A stretch of DNA of 64,000 nucleotides from assembly GCF_020639365.1 (NCBI RefSeq), contig NZ_JAINUL010000001.1, forward strand, positions 916,463 to 980,462, given 5' to 3'. The notes beneath the pieces are model-generated. The model was given only the letters and a program-made list of their open reading frames with translations, searched no databases and was not told the origin of the DNA. The stretch is from Streptomyces flavotricini (GTDB lineage Bacteria; Actinomycetota; Actinomycetes; Streptomycetales; Streptomycetaceae). Below are positions 50,983-58,233 of this stretch, one piece after another; position 1 is the stretch's first letter, and each line of letters begins with the position of its first letter. The translations under genes were made by a program, and so were the position numbers.

Positions 50983-51852
50983 ATGAAGCACCATGTGACC
51001 GTCGGCGTCGACGGCTCTCGCGAGAGCCGGGCTGCGGCTCGGTGGGGCGCCCAGGAGGCGGCCTTGCGGGACGTGCCGCTGAGGCTCGTCCACGCTGTCG
51101 ACTGGCTGATCAGTCCCGCGGTACCGGGGCTGGGCAGCGAAGGAGCCGACCGTTGGGCCGACGAGGCGCTCACTGACGCGTTGGAAGACGTGCGTCGCCG
51201 GCATCCCGGGCTGGAGGTCTCGACGAGAAGCCTCTCCGGCAGGCCGGCGGCAGCCCTGGCCGCGGAGGCGGTCGACGCCGGGGTGCTCGTACTCGGCTCC
51301 CGCGGGGTGGGGGGCCTGGTCGGCTTCCTCATCGGCTCGGTGGGCTTGTCGACACTGGTGGCCACCGAGACGCCAGTGGCGCTCGTACGCGTGTCGGACG
51401 CGCCCGAGGAGGCCGAGCCCATCCGGTACGGGGAGATCGTCCTGGGTATCGACATCCACGAGGCAGCGGACAAGGTTTTGACCTTCGCCTTCGAGGAAGC
51501 CGACCGTCGCGGCTGCGTCCTGCGTGCGGTCCACGGCTGGAAGATGCCCTCCATCTACCAGTACGCGCCCTTCTTCGACCCGGAGAACGAGCGCGAGATC
51601 GGCCGGAGTGTCACCGTGATGCTCGACGACATGCTGATGCCGTGGCGGCACAAGTTCCCGTCCGTTCGCGTCACCCACGAGGCGTTCATGGGGCCCGCCG
51701 GCGAGCAGCTCGTCCGGGCCGCGGCGAGGGCGGACCTGGTCGTTGTGGGTCGCCACCTGCGCCGCTCGCCCCTGGGCGCGCACCTGGGGTCCGTGGCCCA
51801 TGCGGTCCTGCACCACGCCGCGGCGCCCGTCGCGGTCGTCGCTCACGACTGA
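50983..51852 (+). CDS. Universal stress protein, two-domain
   Basis: A 289-residue tandem USP close to the copy at 27596. Domain 1: KHHVTVGVDGSRESRAAARW and the ATP motif VLGSRGVGGLVGFLIGSVGL. Domain 2: IVLGIDIHEAADKVLTFAFE and VVVGRHLRRSPLGAHLGSVA, again less canonical. Both share the HGW-x4-YAP stretch in domain 2 (HGWKMPSIYQYAPFFDPENE), which is characteristic of the subfamily. Driven by the paired boxes upstream; followed by a decayed CBS gene. Confidence 0.93.
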   Translation: MKHHVTVGVDGSRESRAAARWGAQEAALRDVPLRLVHAVDWLISPAVPGLGSEGADRWADEALTDALEDVRRRHPGLEVSTRSLSGRPAAALAAEAVDAGVLVLGSRGVGGLVGFLIGSVGLSTLVATETPVALVRVSDAPEEAEPIRYGEIVLGIDIHEAADKVLTFAFEEADRRGCVLRAVHGWKMPSIYQYAPFFDPENEREIGRSVTVMLDDMLMPWRHKFPSVRVTHEAFMGPAGEQLVRAAARADLVVVGRHLRRSPLGAHLGSVAHAVLHHAAAPVAVVAHD

Positions 51853-51889
51853 CGGCCCCCTTCACGAGGCTTCACGAGGAGATCGGACC

Positions 51890-52014
51890 ATGTCTCATCG
51901 CACTGTCGCAGACGTCATGACCCGGAGTGGGGCACCGTCGAGACGGCCCGCTCCCTGCACGTGCGAGGTGTCAAGCGTCTCCGAGTGGCCGACGAACTGT
52001 CTCCGGTTGCCGAC
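51890..52014 (+). pseudogene. CBS-domain gene remnant
   Basis: GAGGAG precedes the ATG at 51890, which opens SHRTVADVMTRSGAPS, a CBS1 start. In a second frame from 51934 the sequence reads TVETARSLHVRGVKRLRVAD then ELSPVA, which is the second CBS domain (compare TVAEAARLMEAQGVKRLLVV at 53198). CBS1 is missing and a frameshift joins the two parts. The rest of the gap up to 52286 shows no gene apart from a short tandem repeat. Confidence 0.6.
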
Positions 52015-52145
52015 CCTCGCCATGCCACGCACGCCCCCGCGACACGGGGCGAAAGCGTCCGCCGCCTCTCGCGGATCCCGATCGTGCGGTGCACGGCCGC
52101 CAGCCGCTTCTCCTCATCCTCCCAGGGACCCTTGCCCTCGATTTC

Positions 52146-52179
52146 ATGAAAGTACGCCCGTCCATGAAGTACGCCCGTC
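52146..52179 (+). repeat. Short imperfect tandem repeat
   Basis: ATGAAAGTACGCCCGTC (52146-52162) is followed after one base by ATGAAGTACGCCCGTC (52164-52179), differing by a single A. It looks like a slippage duplication within non-coding remnant sequence. Confidence 0.8.
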
Positions 52180-52286
52180 AGCTGGAGAACCGTGCTGATC
52201 TGCCCGAAGCCCCCCTGACGGCCCTACCGCCAGGCGGGCACAGGTGTCCACGATCGGATGTATCAGGACGCCGCTCTGGAGGCATC

Positions 52287-52892
52287 ATGAAGCACCTTCG
52301 CACCGTCGAGGACGTGATGACCCATGCCGTCATCTCCGTCGACCGCAGAACGCCGTTCAAGGACGTCGTGGAGTCCATGCGGCAGTGGCGGATCAGCGCT
52401 CTGCCCGTCGTGTCGGAGGAAGGACGGGTCGCCGGCGTGGTGTCCGAAGCGGATCTGCTGCTCAAGGCCCAGGGCGCGGACGAGTCCCGCGCAGTCACCG
52501 CCGGGCAGCTGATGACCGTACCGGCGGTCACCGTGACCAAGGACGCCACCATCCCCGGCGCCGCTCGCCTGATGGCCCGCGGCCACCTCAAGCGGCTCCC
52601 CGTCGTCGACGGCGACGGCCACCTCATCGGCGTGGTCAGCCGGGGCGACCTCCTCAAGATCTATCTCCGCCCCGACGCCGATATCGCCGAGGAGCTCCGC
52701 GAACTGATCATGGCGGAGCTCATCCCCGCCGGATCGGCCATGGTGCAGGTCCACGTGGCCGACGGCATCGTGCACCTGGACGGCTCCATCCCCGACCCGG
52801 CCCTCAAGGACGTGCTCGTCCGGGTCGCACGCACCGTACCGGGAGTCGTGGACGTATCGGCCGTGCGCCTCGACACCGAAGTCCGCTCGTGA
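52287..52892 (+). CDS. CBS-CBS-BON protein
   Basis: A 201-residue protein. CBS1: TVEDVMTHAVISVDRRTPFK, ALPVVSEEGRVAGVVSEADL; CBS2: AGQLMTVPAVTVTKDATIPG, RLPVVDGDGHLIGVVSRGDL; BON: VQVHVADGIVHLDGSIPDPA, ending GVVDVSAVRLDTEV. GGAGG lies five bases before the ATG. It is shorter than the paralogue at 45320 in the linker between CBS domains. The next 300 bp hold a decayed further copy. Confidence 0.93.
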   Translation: MKHLRTVEDVMTHAVISVDRRTPFKDVVESMRQWRISALPVVSEEGRVAGVVSEADLLLKAQGADESRAVTAGQLMTVPAVTVTKDATIPGAARLMARGHLKRLPVVDGDGHLIGVVSRGDLLKIYLRPDADIAEELRELIMAELIPAGSAMVQVHVADGIVHLDGSIPDPALKDVLVRVARTVPGVVDVSAVRLDTEVRS

Positions 52893-52896
52893 GGGA

Positions 52897-53188
52897 GGCA
52901 CCCCGTTCAAGGAGATCGCCAGGCTCCTCAAGGAGTTCGGCATCTCCGCCGTTCCCGTGGTGGACGGGGCCGAACGTCCCATGGGCGTCGTCTCCGGCCG
53001 ACCCGCTGCGCAAGCGCAGCTCCGGCAGCGGTACGAACACGGCCGGCGATCACCGTAAGCCGGCGCGGCCCGGTCCCATCGTGCTGCGCCCGTGCCAGAG
53101 CGTCGACGGCGTCGTCGACGTGGTCAACCGGCTCGACTACGCACGGGACGACGTGTCGGTCGGCGCCCGAACGCCCACCGAGCGGTAG
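52897..53188 (+). pseudogene. CBS-BON gene remnant between two intact paralogues
   Basis: Starting just after the previous stop, the frame reads GTPFKEIARLLKEFGISAVP then VVDGAERPMGVVS (the core of CBS1) and breaks into unrelated sequence with a stop at 53056. From 53096 to 53188 another frame gives QSVDGVVDVVNRLDYARDDV, the end of a BON domain. CBS2 and most of BON are missing, and the start has been lost. A third CBS-BON gene therefore once stood between those at 52287 and 53198. Confidence 0.65.
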
Positions 53189-53197
53189 GAGAAGAGC

Positions 53198-53854
53198 ATG
53201 AAGCACCGGGAAGTCCGCGAGCTGATGACCCGCGAGGTCGTCACCGTCCCCCACAACGCTCCGTTCAAGGAGATCGCCCGCACCCTGACGGAGCACAAGG
53301 TGTCGGCCGTTCCGGTCGTCGACTCCGCCTGCCGACCGCTCGGCGTGATCTCGGAACGGGACCTGCTGCCGAAGTCCGCCGGCCAAAGCGACTACTTCCG
53401 GTCACTTCCCGAACGGGAGGCCTGGCAGGAGGACAAGGCAGCGGGCACGCGCGCCGAGGAGTTGATGTCTTCGCCCCCCGTGTGTGCCCGGCCGGACTGG
53501 ACCGTCGCCGAAGCCGCCCGGTTGATGGAAGCCCAAGGAGTCAAGCGGCTCCTGGTCGTGGACGACTCGGACGTACTGATCGGAATCGTCAGCCGACGGG
53601 ACCTGCTGCGGATCTTCCTGCGGGACGACGAGGACATCCGTCACGAGATCATGGGTGACGTGCTCGACCTCAGCCTGCGCCAGAGCCCCTCGGCCATCAC
53701 GGTGGGCGTCACCGACGGCCGGGTCGAGCTGCAGGGAACGGTTGACTACAAAAGCCTCATCCCACTCATCGAACGCCTCTGCCGGACCGTGGACGGCGTG
53801 GTTTCCGTCACCTCGAGTCTCGGATACGCCATCGACGACACGCCCTCAGCCTGA
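53198..53854 (+). CDS. CBS-CBS-BON protein
   Basis: A 218-residue protein. CBS1: VRELMTREVVTVPHNAPFKE, VSAVPVVDSACRPLGVISER; CBS2: AEELMSSPPVCARPDWTVAE, VKRLLVVDDSDVLIGIVSRR; BON: ITVGVTDGRVELQGTVDYKS with GVVSVTSSLGYAID at the end. GGAGAAG lies just before the ATG. Third intact member of the CBS-BON set, tandem with 52287 and the remnant between them. It converges on the benzoylformate decarboxylase-like gene 44 bp away. Confidence 0.93.
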   Translation: MKHREVRELMTREVVTVPHNAPFKEIARTLTEHKVSAVPVVDSACRPLGVISERDLLPKSAGQSDYFRSLPEREAWQEDKAAGTRAEELMSSPPVCARPDWTVAEAARLMEAQGVKRLLVVDDSDVLIGIVSRRDLLRIFLRDDEDIRHEIMGDVLDLSLRQSPSAITVGVTDGRVELQGTVDYKSLIPLIERLCRTVDGVVSVTSSLGYAIDDTPSA

Positions 53855-53898
53855 GCGAGCCGCTGGCCGTGCCGAGTACCTCCGGACCCCGTGGACCG

Positions 53899-55500
53899 TC
53901 AGCATGTCGGCGCGGCCGGACCGTCCAAGGGCTGCTGGGGCACCTCGATCAGGCGCGGCTCGTCAGTGGCCAGCGCGTCCTTCACCGCCCCCGTCAGCCC
54001 GGCAAGGGTGTCGACCCGGGTGGCGGGAATCCCGTACGCCGAGGCGATCCCGGTGACGTCGACACCGGGCAGTTCGAGGCCGGGTACGCCTGGCGCCCGC
54101 ATGACCTGGGTGAACTTCTTGAGTGCCCCGTACTCGCCGTTGCGGGCGACAACGAACACCACCGGGACGCGGTACCGGGCGGCCGTCCACAGGGCACTGA
54201 CCGTGTAGTGCAGGGCCCCGTCACCGAGCATGGCCAGCACGCGGCGCGAGGGATCGCCCAGTTGCAAGCCGATGGCTGCCGGCAGGCCCCAGCCGAGGCC
54301 CCCGGATGCCGGGAAGAACAAGCTGCCCGGCTGTGAGATGTCGAAACGGTCCCAGGTGGTGTCGACCGATGTCCATTCGTGGGCGAGAACGGTGTTCTCG
54401 TGTTTGGCCTCGTTGAGGGCGTCGACGATGGCCTCCGCGCTGAACGCTGGTCCGGGCTCGCCCAGGCGGTTGGTTCGTACGAGTGGTGGTGGCGGCGGCC
54501 GGTGGCGCGCAGGCATCGTGTCGGCGAGCCGGGCCAGGGCGTCGGAGGGGTTGCCGACCAGGATCTGGCCGAACGGGGCGCGGGTGGCTTCGTCGGGATC
54601 CGAGGTAACGGCCCAGAGCTCGGCGCCCGGCGGCAGGTAGTCGCCTTCCTCGAATTCGTGGTAGCGGAAGATCGCCGCTCCGAACGCCACCACGAGATCG
54701 TGTCCGCTGAAGTGACGTGCGACCCCGGGGACATCCGACGGCAAGACACCCCGAAAGCCGGGGTGCCGGGTGGGAAACGGACAGCGCGACGGGCTCGGCG
54801 CCACGAACACCGGAAGGCCGAGCTGGTCGGCGAGCCGGGAGGCACCACTCCACCCGGTGGGGTTGTCGATGCCGGGCCCGACGACCATCACCGGGTTCGC
54901 CGCCCCGCTGAGCCGGCGGCGCAGCAGGTCGAGGGTCGGCTCGGAGACGACCGGGTCACCCTGCACGGAGCGGGCCTTGAGATGCTCCAGCGCGCTCGGA
55001 TCCGCCTCGTGGTCCCAGTCGTCGAGAGGCAGGGAGAGGTAGACCGGGCCTGCGGGGGCGGACCCTGCGAGCAGGATGCCCTGGGAAAGCGCCTGAGGAA
55101 CGTCCTGCGGGCGCAGGGGTTCGCAACTCCATTTCACCAGCGGATCGGCCAGTGTCGTGGCATCGACGTTGGTGAGCAGCGCATTCAGGGCGGTGTAGCG
55201 TCGGGCCTGCTGTCCGGAGGTGACGACCACCGGCACGTGGCCGGACTGGGTATTGGTCAGATTCCCCATCGCATTGCCGGTGCCGGCCGCAGCATGGAGG
55301 TTGACCAACGAGGTCCGGCCGGTCGCCAGCGCGTAGCCGTCCGCCATCGCGATCGCCGCGCCCTCCTGGAGAGCGAGGACGTAGCGGAAGTCGTCGGGGA
55401 AGTCACGCAGCAGCGGCAGCTCGTTCGAGCCGGGATTGCCGAAGATGGTGGTGATCCCATGACTCCGGAGCACCTCGAAAAACGCGTCGCGTACGTTCAC
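53899..55500 (-). CDS. mdlC: Benzoylformate decarboxylase-like ThDP enzyme
   Basis: A 533-residue ThDP-dependent 2-oxoacid decarboxylase closest to benzoylformate decarboxylase. Visible catalytic residues agree with that enzyme: Ser25 in IFGNPGSNELP, Glu46 in ALQEGAAIAMADGYA and His69 in NLHAAAGTGNAMGNL. The ThDP-Mg motif is GDGALHYTVSALWTAARYRV and ends in VARNGEY. It should decarboxylate an aromatic or branched 2-oxoacid. The GTG at 55500 has GAGAGGA upstream, 36 bp after the second NHLP-like gene, so it is the last gene of that operon. No mandelate pathway genes are near, so its substrate here may be different. Confidence 0.92.
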   Translation of the reverse strand: MNVRDAFFEVLRSHGITTIFGNPGSNELPLLRDFPDDFRYVLALQEGAAIAMADGYALATGRTSLVNLHAAAGTGNAMGNLTNTQSGHVPVVVTSGQQARRYTALNALLTNVDATTLADPLVKWSCEPLRPQDVPQALSQGILLAGSAPAGPVYLSLPLDDWDHEADPSALEHLKARSVQGDPVVSEPTLDLLRRRLSGAANPVMVVGPGIDNPTGWSGASRLADQLGLPVFVAPSPSRCPFPTRHPGFRGVLPSDVPGVARHFSGHDLVVAFGAAIFRYHEFEEGDYLPPGAELWAVTSDPDEATRAPFGQILVGNPSDALARLADTMPARHRPPPPPLVRTNRLGEPGPAFSAEAIVDALNEAKHENTVLAHEWTSVDTTWDRFDISQPGSLFFPASGGLGWGLPAAIGLQLGDPSRRVLAMLGDGALHYTVSALWTAARYRVPVVFVVARNGEYGALKKFTQVMRAPGVPGLELPGVDVTGIASAYGIPATRVDTLAGLTGAVKDALATDEPRLIEVPQQPLDGPAAPTC

Positions 55501-55536
55501 GCCACTTTCCTCTCCCGGGGTACGGAGTCTGCACCG

Positions 55537-55920
55537 TCAGTGACCTGAGGTGGAGTCGTCGGCATCGCCCGTGCCGCCCTCGGCTGCCCATAGCGCTCGC
55601 ATGTCCCGCAGCACCCAGGTGAGCGTCTCGTTGGGGATCAGGTAGCCACCGATGCCGCTGCTGTGCAGCATGTCGTAGACCCGTCCGGACACGTCGGCCC
55701 GTCGGGCGGCCGGGTCGACACCCGGCTCGGGGGGAGCCGGGACGACCGCAGTGATCGTGTCCGGACGCTGCTCGATGACCTCGATGCGGTAGTCGCCTTC
55801 GATGAGGGCGCCGAAATAGGCGGCGAGGGCCGCCTTGGGGTCGGCCAGCAGCTGCGCCCGCATCGCCGGGTCGGTGCTGAGCAGCCGGTAGTGCTCGGTG
55901 AAACGATCGGCACCGCTCAT
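55537..55920 (-). CDS. NHLP/nitrile-hydratase-alpha-like small protein B
   Basis: A 127-residue protein. The N-terminal 60-70 residues (YRLLSTDPAMRAQLLADPKA, then GDYRIEVIEQRPDTITAVVP) follow the DPxLRxxLLxDPKAAL...VEVxxxxPDTxxxVxP pattern of nitrile-hydratase-alpha-like leader (NHLP) domains. The remaining 50 residues (VYDMLHSSGIGGYLIPNETL, WVLRDMRALWAAEGG) contain no cysteine and only a weak GG, and nitrile hydratase's Cys metal motif is absent. It overlaps its paralogue upstream (ATGA) and belongs to the CocE-A-B-decarboxylase operon. Precursor peptide, chaperone-like partner or structural subunit are all possible. Confidence 0.65.
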   Translation of the reverse strand: MSGADRFTEHYRLLSTDPAMRAQLLADPKAALAAYFGALIEGDYRIEVIEQRPDTITAVVPAPPEPGVDPAARRADVSGRVYDMLHSSGIGGYLIPNETLTWVLRDMRALWAAEGGTGDADDSTSGH

Positions 55921-56285
55921 CGGCCGTCCTCCCCGCCACGGTTGCGGTGCTGCTCGCGCATCTCCAGCAGCGCCGTCTTCGCGGCCTGCGGCAGGATCCA
56001 GACGAACTGGTCGCCGCTGCGCCACAGGTCCATCTGATTCACGACGCTCTCGCCGCCGACTTCTTCAGGGAACACGGGCGGGATGACGAGGTACAACGTG
56101 TCCGGCCGCTGGACGCGCACGTCGAACCGCAGGCCGACCGGCACGTCGACGCCGAGCCGGGCCAACGCCGCGCCGGGATTGTCGGCCACTGCGGGATCGC
56201 TCCAGGCGAGCGTGGTGAGAGCTTGCTCGAGGTCAACGGTGCCGGGGCCAATGGGACCGGCGTTCTGATCGGACGCATGCGTCAC
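55917..56285 (-). CDS. NHLP/nitrile-hydratase-alpha-like small protein A
   Basis: A 122-residue protein paralogous to protein B. The domain reads WSDPAVADNPGAALARLGVD, VPVGLRFDVRVQRPDTLYLV and IPPVFPEEVGG, again the NHLP-type pattern with DPxxxxNPxAAL and PDTLYLVIPP. The C-terminal part (LWRSGDQFVWILPQAAKTAL, EMREQHRNRGGEDG) is Cys-free. As far as I recall, tandem pairs of such proteins exist in other bacteria (a BMA_0021/BMA_0022-type family), but I cannot check this. Its ATG overlaps the CocE-like stop and its stop overlaps protein B's ATG, so the three are coupled. Confidence 0.65.
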   Translation of the reverse strand: MTHASDQNAGPIGPGTVDLEQALTTLAWSDPAVADNPGAALARLGVDVPVGLRFDVRVQRPDTLYLVIPPVFPEEVGGESVVNQMDLWRSGDQFVWILPQAAKTALLEMREQHRNRGGEDGR

Positions 56286-58054
56286 GCGCTCACACCCGCC
56301 CCGGGGGTGCGCCGGGCGGGCTGCTCAGCCACGGACAGCATCAGCCTTGACGACGAATGGATGGTGTTCCGGCTGCTCGTGCCGACCGGCGCGTGACGGA
56401 ACCCCATGATGGCGGGGGTCCTGTCGTCCTGGTCGTCGCTCGTGACGACGAGCCGGACGCGGTGCCCTGCGGCGAACCGCCGCGCATTGGTGACGAGCGG
56501 GATCCGGTAGGTGGTGACAGAACCCGGGACCACGATGTCGGCCTCACGACAGGGGAGCTCAGGTGGCCCGACCGAACCGGCTCCAGTCCGTCGGAGGCTG
56601 GCCCGGAGCCATCCCGCGGTGATGTCGACGACGGTGTCGTCGGACGCCACGTCTTGGAGTGTGATGATCCATGCCGTATCGGTGGCCGTGGCGCTGGCGT
56701 GGAGCTCGACCTCGAAGTCGCCGACGACGTCGAGCGCCTCGGTCAGCGGCTCGCTGGTCCACTCCAGCCGGGAGGGGGGGTCGGCGTCGCTCGGCCGTGA
56801 TCGGCCGAGCCCCGCACCGAGCACCATGAGCGACCGCTCGCCCGGGGCCCCGTGGTCGTTGCTGAGCCGCCCATCGGCCCGAAGGCTCCATTCGCGTTGC
56901 ACACAGCCCTCAGGGGGCCACGTGTCGCTCGTGCGCCACTCGTCGGCGCCGGGCATCCAGTATCGGATTGCGGGGCCGTCGAGGATGCCGGTGTCCTGAC
57001 CCTTCAACCAGTGGTCGAACCAGGCGAGCGCCTCGACGTGGAGGCTCTCCCAGGGCCACGTCAGCCCGAACTCACCGAGCATCCCGACCCGGACGACTGG
57101 AGCATTGGTCAGCGCCCGCATGGCCGCGAAGGTGGACGGGAGGTGGAGGGGGACGTTCTGCCAATCGCAGCCGAGATAGGTGGGAACCTCGACGCGGTCG
57201 AGCAGCGGCAACAGGTTCCGTTCGTCCCACCACTCGTCACGCAGGGGGTGCTCGACCGCCATCGCGCGCCACAGGTCGTCCCACGGGTGCGGATCGTGGT
57301 GGAGCTTGAGTGCGGCATGCAGGAGGGCGATCGACGACTCGCCGTTCATCGTGGCGAACTTCCGGTGCAGCGGCGCCGTACGGAGAACCTGTCGGGCCGC
57401 GTCGACCAGCGGCCCGCGCCAGAACCGATCGCTGCGAGCCGAGGTGAGGCCCACCATGGCAAGGAACGGCGTCACGAAGCTGGAGCTGAACAGCCCATGG
57501 TGCATCACCGCCTCGTACAGATCGGTGGTGACGGCCACGGGGAAGATCGCGCGAAGGTGCGCCGGGCGCTCGACAGCTGCCTCCAGTTGGGCCATGGCGA
57601 AGTAGCTGATGCCGATCATTCCGACGCTGCCGTCGCACCACGGCCGGCCCGCTGCCCACTCGACCAGGTCGTGCAGGTCGCGACGTTCCTGGGCGTCGAA
57701 GAACCCGAACGTCCCGCCCGAGCCGCCCGTCCCTCGGACGTTGGCGATCACGTGCACGTAGCCGCGCGGCACCCAGAAGTCGGATGCGCCGGCCTCGATG
57801 AAGCCCATCGGCGCACCGAGGTCCTGGATCTGGCGCGGATACGGTGACGCCGCGATCAGTGCGGGGAACCGGCCGTCGCTGTCCGGTCGATGCACGTCGG
57901 CCAGCAATTCGATGCCGTCGCGCATCCTGACGGTGACATCCCGATCGCACCGCATGCCGTGTGCCGGCACCGACAGGTTGCGGTACTCGCGGCCCGTGGT
58001 CTGCGGACCGTTCAGTTGGCGCTGACCCCGTTCGGCTCCTGCCACCTTGGGCAC
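56282..58054 (-). CDS. CocE/NonD family hydrolase (X-Pro dipeptidyl-peptidase-like)
   Basis: A 590-residue alpha/beta hydrolase of the S15/CocE group. The catalytic serine elbow is GSVGMIGISYFAMAQLEAAV (GxSYxA), upstream are VRMRDGIELLADVHRPDSDG and IANVRGTGGSGGTFGFF, and the C-terminal jelly-roll has the PPEG/SRLEWTSEPL and AGHRVRLVVTSDD motifs. Activities in the family include X-Pro dipeptidases, esterases and acylases. The GTG at 58054 is chosen because AAGGAAG lies upstream and the sequence then reads LNGPQTTGREYRNLS, the usual N-terminus. It is the first gene of the four-gene operon with the NHLP-like pair and the ThDP decarboxylase. Confidence 0.9.
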   Translation of the reverse strand: MPKVAGAERGQRQLNGPQTTGREYRNLSVPAHGMRCDRDVTVRMRDGIELLADVHRPDSDGRFPALIAASPYPRQIQDLGAPMGFIEAGASDFWVPRGYVHVIANVRGTGGSGGTFGFFDAQERRDLHDLVEWAAGRPWCDGSVGMIGISYFAMAQLEAAVERPAHLRAIFPVAVTTDLYEAVMHHGLFSSSFVTPFLAMVGLTSARSDRFWRGPLVDAARQVLRTAPLHRKFATMNGESSIALLHAALKLHHDPHPWDDLWRAMAVEHPLRDEWWDERNLLPLLDRVEVPTYLGCDWQNVPLHLPSTFAAMRALTNAPVVRVGMLGEFGLTWPWESLHVEALAWFDHWLKGQDTGILDGPAIRYWMPGADEWRTSDTWPPEGCVQREWSLRADGRLSNDHGAPGERSLMVLGAGLGRSRPSDADPPSRLEWTSEPLTEALDVVGDFEVELHASATATDTAWIITLQDVASDDTVVDITAGWLRASLRRTGAGSVGPPELPCREADIVVPGSVTTYRIPLVTNARRFAAGHRVRLVVTSDDQDDRTPAIMGFRHAPVGTSSRNTIHSSSRLMLSVAEQPARRTPGAGVSA

Positions 58055-58233
58055 GGGCTTCCTTCCCTGTTCACTCACACGCAGCGGCGGCACCCGACCG
58101 AAAGCCAACAGGGCATGCGGCAGGACAGCACGGGCCCTGGCTCTTCGTACGGGGACCAACGACCCGCCCGGGCCCCGCGGAGCGCGATGCCATCGCGGTG
58201 AGCGGGACCGCGCACACCGCGTCGCCACGCTGC

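Noticed and set aside
7000..51000. Many similar palindromes, considered as a dispersed repeat or CRISPR-like array
   Set aside because: They are unevenly spaced by kilobases, tied to promoters and lack spacers of constant length; regulatory sites explain them better.
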